From the NCBI GenBank assembly GCA_020848935.1, contig JADLHF010000141.1:1-39404 (forward strand): 39,404 nt of DNA, in the 5' to 3' direction. The notes under the pieces were generated by a model that saw nothing but the letters and a program-made list of their open reading frames with translations, was not told the origin of the DNA and ran no database searches. This document shows, one piece after another, positions 7,954 to 16,013 of this stretch. Position 1 is the first letter of the stretch; each line of letters starts with the position of its first letter. This DNA comes from Acetobacteraceae bacterium (GTDB lineage: Bacteria > Pseudomonadota > Alphaproteobacteria > Acetobacterales > Acetobacteraceae). The position numbers and the translations under genes are program-made.

Positions 7954-9639
7954 TCAGAACCCCATCTTCTTCTTGAGGTCCTGGTCGATCCAGATGCGGG
8001 CATAGATCGGGCCGGGCTTCACCGCGCCCACGCGCAACTCGCCGTCATAGTTCTTCACCCACGGCCACCACGCGGTGTAGCGGTACTGGATGGGCAGCCA
8101 GATATACGGCGCCTGGTCAATCACCTCGCGGGTCATCTCGCGGATGATGGCCTGCCGATCACCCTCGTTCTGGGTCGCATATGCCTTGTTCATCTTGGCG
8201 GTGAACTCGGGCGTGCTCCACATCGACGGACCCCAGAGCTGCCCGGGGGTGAAGCTCTTGTGCAGCGTGCGCGTCGGGTTGGTGTGCCCGTTGGTCATGA
8301 AGTAGCCGGCGCTGTGCTTGCCGGTCGTCATGGCCGAGAGGTAGGCGCCGTATTCCAGCGGCTGGATCTCCAGCTTCACGCCGACCTGCTCCAGGTAGCC
8401 GGCCACCAGCGGCAGCAGTTCCATGTTGTCCGGCGAGCACGAGCAGACCTGCACCTTGAAGCTGAAGCCCTTGGGGTACCCCGCCTCGGCCAGCAGCTTC
8501 TTGGCCTTCTCGGGGTTGTAGGTGTACAGTTCCTTGATCGAATCCGGCATCTTCTCCAGCGGCTCGAAGTAGCCGATATAGTCCGGGTGCTGCGGATAGG
8601 CGAACAGCTCGGCATTGCCGCCGTAGTACTCCTTGGCAATCTCCGCCTGGTTCACCGCCAGGTTGAGCGCGCGGCGCACACGGATGTCGTCGAACGGCTT
8701 CTGATCGACGCGCATCGACAGGAACACGCCGGAGTAGTTCAACCACTTCGCCCATTTCAGCTGCGGCGCGCTCTTCTTCAGGCTGTCCACCGCCGTCCAG
8801 CTGATCGACTCCAGGATATCGATCTTGCCGGTACGCAGCGCCGTGTGCTGCGTGGTCTCGTCGCGCATGATGCGATAGGTGACGCGGTCGACGAACGGCA
8901 GCTTGTACTCGACACCGTCGATCTTGTCCTTGTCCCAATAGACCGGGTTCTTGGCATAGGCCTGGGAGTTGCCCTGCACGTAATCCACCAGCTGGAACGG
9001 CCCGGTGCCGACCGCGTTCTTCCAGTTGCCGATGCCGGCCTTCACCAGTTCCTGCGGATAGATCGCCGAATAGTAGCCCCAGCCGAAGCGGTAATCCCAG
9101 TCGGCATGGTACTCCTTCATGAAGAACGTGACGCTGTGCTTGTCTGCCGCCTCCACCCGATCCACGTAGTAGTAATAATCCTTGAACGCCTTCGGGCTGT
9201 TCACCTGGCGGTTGAACGTGGCCACAACATCGTCGGCAACGAACTCGCGGCTCTCCATCACGCCGTCCTTGGCGGGCCACATGATTCCCTTGCGCAGCTT
9301 GATCTCCACGCGCAGTGGGTTCTGCTTCCATTCCCAGGTTTCGGCGAGCTCGCCGCGCATGGCCTCCTCGGCCAGCCAGGCATCTGGCTTGAAGTTGTAC
9401 TTGCCGCCCCGGCGCACCGATTTGTCGAGATTGCCTGCGAACAGCGTCTCGAAATGCAGGTTGTCGTGATTGGTCTTCCAGGCGAAATCGCCCGGATCCC
9501 ACGACAGCGCCGAGATCGTCGACGAGACGGTGACCACTTCCAGGTTGCCGCCGTATTGCGGCTTCTGCGCCTGTGCGGCACCGGCCGAGACAACCAGTGC
9601 GGCGGCCAGCGAGCCGGACGCCAGTAGCTTATGCTTCAC
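7954..9639 (-). CDS. Peptide-type extracellular solute-binding protein (SBP family 5)
   Basis: This periplasmic binding protein has 561 residues. The start is GTG at 9637-9639, preceded by AAGGAGAG at good spacing. An N-terminal signal peptide (KHKLLASGSLAAALVVSAGA) ends in AQA before QKPQYGG. The family-5 features follow: a L-A-E-x-W/W-E-W-K segment, I-K-L-R-K-G-I-M-W, a G-T-G-P-F segment and R-V-R-R-A-L-N-L-A-V-N. Family members bind di- or oligopeptides, nickel, opines, sugars or other small molecules, so the ligand is open. It sits third in the operon, between the permease and ATPase genes, with its own strong ribosome-binding site, which fits the high level needed for a binding protein. 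Confidence 0.93.
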   Translation of the reverse strand: MKHKLLASGSLAAALVVSAGAAQAQKPQYGGNLEVVTVSSTISALSWDPGDFAWKTNHDNLHFETLFAGNLDKSVRRGGKYNFKPDAWLAEEAMRGELAETWEWKQNPLRVEIKLRKGIMWPAKDGVMESREFVADDVVATFNRQVNSPKAFKDYYYYVDRVEAADKHSVTFFMKEYHADWDYRFGWGYYSAIYPQELVKAGIGNWKNAVGTGPFQLVDYVQGNSQAYAKNPVYWDKDKIDGVEYKLPFVDRVTYRIMRDETTQHTALRTGKIDILESISWTAVDSLKKSAPQLKWAKWLNYSGVFLSMRVDQKPFDDIRVRRALNLAVNQAEIAKEYYGGNAELFAYPQHPDYIGYFEPLEKMPDSIKELYTYNPEKAKKLLAEAGYPKGFSFKVQVCSCSPDNMELLPLVAGYLEQVGVKLEIQPLEYGAYLSAMTTGKHSAGYFMTNGHTNPTRTLHKSFTPGQLWGPSMWSTPEFTAKMNKAYATQNEGDRQAIIREMTREVIDQAPYIWLPIQYRYTAWWPWVKNYDGELRVGAVKPGPIYARIWIDQDLKKKMGF

Positions 9640-9665
9640 GGAAAGCTCTCCTTCGTTTTTCTGAT

Positions 9666-10559
9666 TCAGCGGCTGCCGCGCATGCGCGGATCGAGCAGAT
9701 CGCGCATCGCGTCGCCAAGCACGTTGATCGCGTAGACCACGATGGTGATGCACAACCCCGGCGCCAGCGCCAACCATGGCGCCATGTACATGTATGTGCG
9801 CCCGGACCCGCTGAGCAGGCCGCCCCACGTGGGGGCGGGGGGCGGCACGCCGAAGCCCAGGAAGCTGAGGCCGGATTCCACCAGGATCACCGCGCCCACG
9901 CGCGTGGTGAACAGCACGATCACCGGCGGCAGGATGTTCGGCAGGATGTGCTGCAGCAGGATGCGCGCAGTGCTCGCGCCCATCGACTGGGCGGCATGCA
10001 CGTACATGTTCTCGCGCACCGACACCACGGCGCCGCGCACGATGCGGCTGCCGCCGATGCCGAACACCAGTCCGAGCACGAAAATCACCTGCGGCATGCC
10101 GGGCCCCAGCACCGAGACCACCACGATGAGGATGATCAGGTCCGGGAAGCTCATCCACGCATCGACCATGCGCTGGATCACCAGGTCGACCTTGCCGCCG
10201 AGATAGCCGGTGACGATGCCCAGCAGCACCGAGATGACCGTGGCAAGCGTGGCCGCGGCGAAGCCGATGATCACCGAAAGCTGGGCGCCGTACAGCAGGC
10301 GGGAGAACATGTCGCGCCCCAGATGGTCGGTGCCGAGCCAGAATCGCGCCGATGGCGGCTTGAGGCGGTTGGCGGGGCTGATCTGGTTCATCCCGTACGG
10401 CGCAATCACGTCGGCAAAGATGCCGCAGAACAGGAACAGCAGGACGACGACGAACCCGATCGCGCCCAGCGGCTTCTCGCGGAACAGGCGGATGAAGAAG
10501 TCCACCACCGGCCCACGCTGCGTTGGCAGCACCTGCGCTGCTTGTACGACGGCGGACAT
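9666..10559 (-). CDS. Peptide-type ABC transporter permease (DppC/OppC family)
   Basis: This 297-residue inner-membrane permease has a cytoplasmic N-terminus followed by a first helix (IGFVVVLLFLFCGIFADVIA) and the diagnostic WLGTDHLGRDMFSRLLYGAR-like segment (here YGAQ). The EAA loop reads YVHAAQSMGASTARILLQHI followed by LPN. The start ATG (10557-10559) overlaps the DppB stop as ATGA. A much longer open frame runs upstream but only shadows DppB in another frame. The protein works with the DppB-type permease as the channel of the complete leftward importer. Confidence 0.92.
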   Translation of the reverse strand: MSAVVQAAQVLPTQRGPVVDFFIRLFREKPLGAIGFVVVLLFLFCGIFADVIAPYGMNQISPANRLKPPSARFWLGTDHLGRDMFSRLLYGAQLSVIIGFAAATLATVISVLLGIVTGYLGGKVDLVIQRMVDAWMSFPDLIILIVVVSVLGPGMPQVIFVLGLVFGIGGSRIVRGAVVSVRENMYVHAAQSMGASTARILLQHILPNILPPVIVLFTTRVGAVILVESGLSFLGFGVPPPAPTWGGLLSGSGRTYMYMAPWLALAPGLCITIVVYAINVLGDAMRDLLDPRMRGSR

Positions 10560-11515
10560 CAGCGGTACCTCACCTTCGGGTCGAGCAGGCCGTAGCTGAG
10601 ATCCACCAGCAGGTTGATCAGCACCACGGCGACGCCGACCACGAGGAACACGCCGGTGATCACCGGGTAGTCGCGCCGGCTCACCGCCTCCAGCAGCATC
10701 AGCCCCATGCCGGGGATGACGAAGATCTGCTCCATGATCACGGTGCCGCCGATCAGGATGGGCGCCTGCAGGCCGATCAGCGTCACCACCGGGATCAGCG
10801 CGTTGCGCAGCGCGTGGCGCACGACCATCGTGCGCTCGTTCATGCCCTTGGCCCAGGCGGTGCGGATATAGTCCTGGCGCAGTACCTCCAGCATCATCGT
10901 GCGCGTCATGCGCATGGTGATCGCCGACAGCGAGGTGCCGAGGATGGCGGCGGGCAGGGCAAGCTGGAGGATGTTGCCGATCGGGTCTTCGCTGAACGGC
11001 ACGAACTTCACCTCCGGCGACACACCCCACCAGATCGCCGGGAACACCATCACCATGGTGCCGATCCAGAAGCCGGGCACCGCCAGGTTGATGATCGAGA
11101 ACGAGCGGCCGAGGTAATCCCCCCAGGTATCCTGGCGGATCGCGGACCAGACGCCGATCGGCACGGCGACGATCAGCGCCACGAACAGCGCCATGAAGCC
11201 CAGTTGGAACGTGGTGGGCAGGCGGGCGAGGATTTCGCCGATGACCGACTGCTCCTGCCACAGCGAGGAGCCGAAATCGCCGCGCAGCAGGATGCCGCCG
11301 ATCCAGCGGAAATACTGGGTGTAGATGGGCTGGTCGAGGCCGAGGGCAGCTTCGAGCTTCTCGCGGTCGGCGCCGCCCGCGCTGATGTCGTTCTGCGAGA
11401 TCATCAGGTCGATGATGTCGCCGGGGATCATCCGCACCGTCGAGAACACGATCACGCTCGCGAAAAACAGCGTTGGGATCAGCGCGAGGAGTCGGCGGAT
11501 GACGTACGCCCGCAT
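10559..11515 (-). CDS. Peptide-type ABC transporter permease (DppB/OppB family)
   Basis: This 318-residue permease is the first gene of the leftward operon. The start MRAYVIRRLLALIPTLF was chosen (ATG 11513-11515) because AAGGGAA lies about 10 bases upstream and this is the standard family N-terminus; the frame extends 11 codons further to 11548. Landmarks are the GDFGSSLW segment, the EAA loop YIRTAWAKGMNERTMVVRHA with RNALIPVVT, and PGMGLMLLEAV near the end. A 200-base gap separates it from the divergent MoxR gene and should hold the promoters of both; no promoter stood out there. Confidence 0.92.
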   Translation of the reverse strand: MRAYVIRRLLALIPTLFFASVIVFSTVRMIPGDIIDLMISQNDISAGGADREKLEAALGLDQPIYTQYFRWIGGILLRGDFGSSLWQEQSVIGEILARLPTTFQLGFMALFVALIVAVPIGVWSAIRQDTWGDYLGRSFSIINLAVPGFWIGTMVMVFPAIWWGVSPEVKFVPFSEDPIGNILQLALPAAILGTSLSAITMRMTRTMMLEVLRQDYIRTAWAKGMNERTMVVRHALRNALIPVVTLIGLQAPILIGGTVIMEQIFVIPGMGLMLLEAVSRRDYPVITGVFLVVGVAVVLINLLVDLSYGLLDPKVRYR

Positions 11516-11715
11516 GCAACGAATTCCCTTGGACGTTCTTGTCGACAATAAGACCAGCAGTCGGGCCGCGCGCCAAGGGGGGGACAGGCCGGCTGCGCGG
11601 ATTTAGTCCCCGCCTTGTCCCGCCCGGGGCGGGGGGCGGGGTTGAGCGCGGGGGGGCTCGTGTCCGGCGCGGTTTCGGGCTAGGCATCGCCAAATGACCT
11701 GAGGAGCCGTCGCGC

Positions 11716-12678
11716 GTGAGCAGCAGTCTCGAACAGAAAATCCCCTCGATCGACGCCATCGAGGACGGCTTGGCCAGCCAGGGCTATATCAGTTCGCGCC
11801 AGATCGCGACGGCATTGTTCCTGGCCGTGCGGCTGGGCAAGCCGATCCTGGTGGAGGGACCGGCCGGGGTGGGCAAGACCGAGCTGGCCAAGGCGACCGC
11901 CGGGTTCCTGGACCTGCCGCTGATCCGCATGCAGTGCTATGAAGGATTGGACGAGTCCAAGGCGCTGTACGAGTGGAAGTATGGCAAGCAGCTTCTGTAC
12001 ACCCAGATCCTGAAGGACAAGCTGGGCGAGCAGTTGCGCGATGCGGCCAACCTGGACGAGGCGCTGGCGCGGCTGGACAAGGTGGACGACATCTTCTTCT
12101 CCGAGCGCTTCCTGGAACCGCGCCCGCTGCTGCGGGCGCTGAAGGAGCCGCTGGGCTGCGTGCTGCTGGTGGACGAGGTGGACAAGGCGGACGAGGAGTT
12201 CGAATCCTTCCTGCTGGAAATCCTCAGCGACTACCAGGTCAGCATCCCCGAACTCGGCACCCAGTCGGCCAAGGTCATCCCGATCGTGCTGCTGACCTCC
12301 AACAACACCCGCGACCTCGGCGACGCGATGAAGCGGCGCTGCCTGCATCTGCATATCGGCTATCCCGATGCGCGGCGGGAGGAGCGGATCGTGGCTACCC
12401 GCATTCCGCACGTGCAGGCCAACCTGCTGCGGCAACTGGTGCATTTCGTGCAGGCCCTGCGGACCCAGGATCTGCGCAAGCTGCCCTCGGTCAGCGAGAC
12501 GATCGACTGGGCGCGGGCGCTGATCCTGATGAATGCGGGGCAGTTGGACAACGATCTGGTCCACAACACCCTGAACGTGCTGCTGAAGTTCGAGGGCGAC
12601 ATGACCAGCGCGGGCAAGCTGGTGGGGGAGATGACGCACCAGGCGGTGCGCGAGGGCCAGGCGATGGCGGCGAAGTAG
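11716..12678 (+). CDS. MoxR-family AAA+ ATPase
   Basis: This 320-residue cytoplasmic AAA+ protein has Walker A EGPAGVGKTELAKA (about residues 48-61), Walker B VLLVDEVDKAD and a sensor-1-like LLTSNNTRDL with arginines in AMKRRC. The start is GTG 11716 with GAGGAG 9 bases upstream. MoxR ATPases act with VWA-domain partners in maturing or inserting metal cofactors or remodelling complexes; CoxD in CO dehydrogenase maturation is the closest well-known example. The VWA partner is encoded immediately downstream after 7 bases. No CO dehydrogenase structural genes (coxMSL) lie in the window, so the client is unknown. Confidence 0.93.
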   Translation: MSSSLEQKIPSIDAIEDGLASQGYISSRQIATALFLAVRLGKPILVEGPAGVGKTELAKATAGFLDLPLIRMQCYEGLDESKALYEWKYGKQLLYTQILKDKLGEQLRDAANLDEALARLDKVDDIFFSERFLEPRPLLRALKEPLGCVLLVDEVDKADEEFESFLLEILSDYQVSIPELGTQSAKVIPIVLLTSNNTRDLGDAMKRRCLHLHIGYPDARREERIVATRIPHVQANLLRQLVHFVQALRTQDLRKLPSVSETIDWARALILMNAGQLDNDLVHNTLNVLLKFEGDMTSAGKLVGEMTHQAVREGQAMAAK

Positions 12679-12685
12679 CGCCGCC

Positions 12686-14101
12686 GTGTCGTATTCCCAG
12701 TCGGCGGCGAAGCGGGCGGAGACGCAGGCGCAGACGTCGGACATGATCCTGCGGCTGTTGCGGGTGGCCCGCGGGGCCGGGGTGCGGATCTCGGTGGCGG
12801 AGTCGATCGATGCGTTCGAATCCGCCAATGCGGTGGGGTTTTCGGACCGGCAGGTGCTGAAGGACGCGCTGACGCTGACCATCGCCAAGACGGTGGAGGA
12901 CAAGCAGCTCTTCGAGCAGTGCTTCGAGACCTATTTCAAGCGCGAGAACACCGCGCTGGGCGGCAAGATCGCCGAGGCCGGGCGCAAGCCGGGGGCGCCG
13001 CCGCAGGGCGAGGGGCAGCCGGGGGATTCGCAGGGCGAGGGTGCGTCGTCCAGCCTGGGGCAGATGCTGCTGGACAACGACCTGGCCGGGCTGGCGGCGG
13101 CGATGGAGCGGGCGGCGGAGGCGGCCGGGGCGAGCAACATCACGCTGTTCACCCAGACCAACCTATATGCCCGCCGCATCCTGGACCGGATGGGACTGCC
13201 GGAGCTGGAGCGGGAGGTCACCCGGCTGCGGGCGGAGGGCAATACCGAGCTGGCCGACCGGCTGGCCCGCGCCCGGGCGGCGCTGGGCGAGCAGGCGCGG
13301 GCGTATATGGAGCGGCAGTTGACGCTGTTCGCGACGGGGACGACGCGGGAGATCCGCGAGGGGGCGTTGCGGCAGGTCAACCTGTCGCAGCTGGACCGGC
13401 GGGACATCCAGCGGATGCGGCAGTTGATCCGCGAGATGGCCAAGAAGCTGGCGGAACGCTACAGCCGCAAGCGCTACCGGGACCGCAAGGGTGTGTTGGA
13501 CACGCGGCGGACGATCCGGCGGAACATGGCGTTCGACGCCATTCCGTTCCGCACGGTATGGAAGCGCGAGCGGATCGACAAGCCGCGGGTGATGGCGTTG
13601 TGCGACGTGTCCGGCTCGGTGGCGTCGGTGGCGCGGTTCCTGCTGATGTTCCTGTATTCGTTGAACGACGTGTTGGCCGACCTGCGCGGCTTTGCGTTTT
13701 CCAGCCACCTGGTGGAGGTGAGCGACATCCTGTCGCGCGAGAACAGCGACGATGCGGTGACCAAGATCCTGGAGGCGGTGGGGTTCGGCTCGACCAACTA
13801 CGGCAAATCGCTGGAGGATTTCTCCGCCCTGGCGCTGAACAAGATCAACCGGCAGACCACGGTGATCATCCTGGGTGACGCACGGGGCAACCGCAACGAG
13901 CCGCGGGTGGATCTGATGGGCGGCATCTTCAGCCGGGCCGGGCGGGTGATCTGGCTGAACCCGGAGCCGCAGCCGCTGTGGGGGACGGGCGACAGCGACA
14001 TGTACCGCTACGCGCCGTTCTGCCACCAGATGGTGACCTGCAACACGATCGCGCAACTGGAGCGGATCGTGGAGGAATTGCTGGCGACGGCGCGGCGATA
14101 G
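12686..14101 (+). CDS. VWA-domain protein (CoxE-like), MoxR partner
   Basis: This 471-residue protein has a helical N-terminal half and a C-terminal VWA domain. The MIDAS metal site is visible as DVSGSVAS (about residue 308 onwards), with a later threonine segment GSTNYGKSL and an aspartate in ILGDARGN. The start codon is GTG 12686, 7 bases after the MoxR stop. A Gly/Pro/Gln-rich linker lies near residues 95-125. MoxR-VWA pairs act as chaperone-like units. The coding strand here is markedly G-rich in third positions, opposite to the C-rich genes of 393-5384. A repeat pair begins directly after the stop codon. Confidence 0.9.
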   Translation: MSYSQSAAKRAETQAQTSDMILRLLRVARGAGVRISVAESIDAFESANAVGFSDRQVLKDALTLTIAKTVEDKQLFEQCFETYFKRENTALGGKIAEAGRKPGAPPQGEGQPGDSQGEGASSSLGQMLLDNDLAGLAAAMERAAEAAGASNITLFTQTNLYARRILDRMGLPELEREVTRLRAEGNTELADRLARARAALGEQARAYMERQLTLFATGTTREIREGALRQVNLSQLDRRDIQRMRQLIREMAKKLAERYSRKRYRDRKGVLDTRRTIRRNMAFDAIPFRTVWKRERIDKPRVMALCDVSGSVASVARFLLMFLYSLNDVLADLRGFAFSSHLVEVSDILSRENSDDAVTKILEAVGFGSTNYGKSLEDFSALALNKINRQTTVIILGDARGNRNEPRVDLMGGIFSRAGRVIWLNPEPQPLWGTGDSDMYRYAPFCHQMVTCNTIAQLERIVEELLATARR

Positions 14102-14102
14102 G

Positions 14103-14236
14103 AAAGGAAGGCCTTCTTTTTCTGAAGAAAAAGAAGCAAAAAGACTTCTTTTACCTGTTCATTGCGCGGCGGCACCGCGCGCACACTCCAATGAATAAAT
14201 GTTTTTTGGTTCTTTTTTTCAAAAAAGAACATGCTT
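14103..14236. repeat. Paired A/T-rich hairpin repeat, copy 3
   Basis: The left unit has arms CTTCTTTTT (14113-14121) and AAAAAGAAG (14128-14136), with loop CTGAAG and then CAAAAAGACTTC. The right unit has GTTCTTTTTT (14209-14218) and AAAAAAGAAC (14221-14230), preceded by GTTTTTTG. The two are inverted relative to each other. The spacer holds a small GC hairpin, GCGCGG/CCGCGC (14164-14180). The element starts right after the stop of the VWA gene. Confidence 0.88.
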
Positions 14237-14264
14237 GCTTCGATCTTGCCTGCCTTTCCATTTT

Positions 14265-14282
14265 TGTTTCGTAAACGAAACA
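14265..14282. promoter_or_regulatory. 18-bp operator-like palindrome
   Basis: TGTTTCGT-AA-ACGAAACA is a perfect inverted repeat of 8-base arms around two bases. This form is typical of TetR/AcrR-type operators. Just downstream on the + strand is ATATATGGCGAGAGTC, whose ATG opens a frame with no convincing protein. The site also lies just beyond the 3' end of the leftward hypothetical gene at 14307-14933. No TetR-type gene was found in the window. Confidence 0.45.
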
Positions 14283-14306
14283 TATATGGCGAGAGTCGGC
14301 ACGAAT

Positions 14307-14933
14307 TCAGGCAGGGCGATTTTTTGGAATCGCCTGGCGCAGGAAGGGCATGGGCCGGGGGCGGCTCTGCGGATAGAGCGGCAGGAGCGGCGGCGGCTTG
14401 GGGTGTGGCGGGCGCGGCGGCCTGGCCGGGCGGGGGGGCGGCGGCGGGGGTTGCAGCGGCGCCGGCGCGGGGATGCCGAGCAGGCGGCAGAGCGGGCGCA
14501 GGGTGCGGCCGAGGGATTTGAGGGCCTGGGGCGGGGCGGCGGCGAGCAGGGATTGGGTGGCGGGGTCGCGCAGCAGGTGGTCGAGCTGGGAGGCGAGGTT
14601 GGCGGCGTCGTGGCGCATGGGGTCATCGCGCAGGGCGTGCAGCAGCCAGGCCTGGCGGTGGGAGATATAGGGGCCGCGCGGGCCACCCGGGCGGCCGGGG
14701 CGCGGGGCGGAGGTGCGCGGCAGGCGGCCGGCGGCGAGCAGGGCCAGCAGGCGGGCGAGGCGCCGGCGGGCGCGGCTGACGCGGTTCCAGAGCGGGAGGG
14801 TGTGGCTGCCGAGGCTGCGGAAGCGGGCGGCGATGTAGAGGAGGAGGGAGGCGAGAATGCCGTCGATCCGCCCGGCGAGAAGCTGCGCGGGCGGGTCGGG
14901 GACGACCGGGGTGAGGGGCGAAGGGGCATTCAT
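14307..14933 (-). CDS. Hypothetical protein with Pro-rich C-terminus
   Basis: This 208-residue protein is of unknown function. The first half is helical and hydrophobic in part (GILASLLLYIAARF) and rich in Arg/Leu (RARRRLARLLALLAAGRLPR). The middle segment resembles a small globular unit (QAWLLHALRDD, SQLDHLLRDPATQSLLAAA, LRPLCRLLGI). The last 55 residues are a Pro/Arg-rich run. I believe this layout is common among Acetobacteraceae hypothetical proteins, but that is memory, not a search. The start ATG (14931-14933) lies 7 bases from a perfect palindrome and has no obvious Shine-Dalgarno sequence. A GGCGATT/AATCGCC hairpin (14315-14334) covers the stop region. A frame on the opposite strand is also open but looks like a shadow. 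Confidence 0.6.
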   Translation of the reverse strand: MNAPSPLTPVVPDPPAQLLAGRIDGILASLLLYIAARFRSLGSHTLPLWNRVSRARRRLARLLALLAAGRLPRTSAPRPGRPGGPRGPYISHRQAWLLHALRDDPMRHDAANLASQLDHLLRDPATQSLLAAAPPQALKSLGRTLRPLCRLLGIPAPAPLQPPPPPPRPARPPRPPHPKPPPLLPLYPQSRPRPMPFLRQAIPKNRPA

Positions 14934-14940
14934 GCGGAGA

Positions 14941-14960
14941 AACTAACACATCTGTTAGTT
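14941..14960. promoter_or_regulatory. 20-bp operator-like palindrome upstream of the 14307-14933 gene
   Basis: AACTAACA-CATC-TGTTAGTT is a perfect inverted repeat of 8-base arms with a 4-base spacer, the usual shape of a TetR-family operator. It ends 7 bases from the start codon of the leftward hypothetical gene, so a bound repressor would block its transcription. It is also 141 bases upstream of the rightward DUF347 gene and could act on both. Confidence 0.5.
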
Positions 14961-15100
14961 CGCTGCAAGCGGGGATTCCGCCGGCGCGATGCGGCATGCG
15001 GCGACGGCGACATTGGGATTTCCCAACCTCCACGCCAAGGCGGCCCAATGCGAGCCGGCGCACCTTGCCGGCGGAAATTCATCCGCTGAAGGAAACCGTC

Positions 15101-15889
15101 ATGTCCCGATCACTCCCGCCTGCCCTCTCATTGGACACCATGCTGAACAAGGTCCCCGAAGTCACCCTGGTGTTCTGGATCATCAAGATCATGGCGACGA
15201 CGGTCGGCGAGACCGCGGCCGATTTTCTCAACGTCACGCTGAACCTGGGGCTGAACGGCACCTCGGTGGTGATGGGGGGTGCGCTGCTGGTCGCGCTGCT
15301 CATCCAGATCCGGGCGCGGCGCTACATACCGTGGGCATATTGGCTTGCCGTGGTGTTCGTGAGCGTGGTCGGCACGCTGATCACCGACAACCTGACCGAC
15401 AATCTCGGGGTCAACCTGTTCGTCACCACGGCGGTGTTCTCGGTGGCGCTGGCGGCGACGTTCTTCGCCTGGCATGCCAGCGAGCGGACGCTTTCGGTGC
15501 ATACCATCGTGACGACGAAGCGCGAGCTGTTCTATTGGGCGGCGATCCTGTTCACCTTCGCGCTCGGCACCGCTTCGGGCGATTTGATGGCCGAGAAGCT
15601 CCAGCTTGGCTACGGGCTGTCGGCGCTGGTCGTCGGCGCGCTGATCGCGGCCACCTATGCCTGCTACCGGCTGTTCGCGCTGAACGCGGTGCTGGCGTTC
15701 TGGATCGCCTATGTGCTGACCCGTCCGCTGGGCGCGTCGTTCGGCGACCTGCTGTCGCAGCCCCTGGCCAATGGCGGGCTGGGGCTGGGCACGACCGTGA
15801 CCAGCTTCATCTTCCTGGCCGTCATCTCCGGGCTGGTTGTCCTGTTGACCCTGCGCCGGCGGCCGGTTGCCGTCCTGCCCGGCGCGTGA
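15101..15889 (+). CDS. Membrane protein with DUF347 repeats (COG4705-like)
   Basis: This 262-residue integral membrane protein consists of recurring units of the DUF347 type. The first unit is clear: VPEVTLVFWIIKIMATTVGE followed by TAADFL. Later units appear around ELFYWAAILFTFALGTASGD and NAVLAFWIAYVLTRPLGASF, each with an aromatic-rich helix, a T-x-G or P-x-G turn and an acidic residue. The start ATG 15101 has AAGGAA upstream at good spacing; the upstream open frame is not needed. The function of the family is unknown, although some relatives occur near stress or metal genes. A strong hairpin follows the stop at 15905-15944. Confidence 0.85.
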   Translation: MSRSLPPALSLDTMLNKVPEVTLVFWIIKIMATTVGETAADFLNVTLNLGLNGTSVVMGGALLVALLIQIRARRYIPWAYWLAVVFVSVVGTLITDNLTDNLGVNLFVTTAVFSVALAATFFAWHASERTLSVHTIVTTKRELFYWAAILFTFALGTASGDLMAEKLQLGYGLSALVVGALIAATYACYRLFALNAVLAFWIAYVLTRPLGASFGDLLSQPLANGGLGLGTTVTSFIFLAVISGLVVLLTLRRRPVAVLPGA

Positions 15890-15904
15890 GCCGGGATCGG
15901 GACA

Positions 15905-15944
15905 GGTTGGGGGATCGTATGGCTGCGTCACGATCGTCCCAACC
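15905..15944 (+). terminator. Hairpin downstream of the DUF347 gene
   Basis: GGTTGGG plus GATCGT (15905-15918) pairs with ACGATC plus CCCAACC (15930-15944), with a 1/2-base internal mismatch and an 11-base loop. It lies 15 bases after the stop codon. No T-run follows, so it is a probable but not classic terminator. Confidence 0.45.
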
Positions 15945-16013
15945 CGGCCCTGGCTAGTTTCGATTTGCGGGCGGCAGTTCGCCGCCACGCTGCGACAACA
16001 AGGAGACCATGCT

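Noticed and set aside
9640-10158. Upstream extension of the binding-protein frame
   Set aside because: It overlaps the DppC gene in another frame; the GTG at 9639 has a strong ribosome site and a signal peptide follows directly.
11516-11715. Replication origin at the GC skew switch
   Set aside because: No DnaA-box cluster, AT-rich unwinding region or origin-linked genes; only the skew change was kept as a finding.
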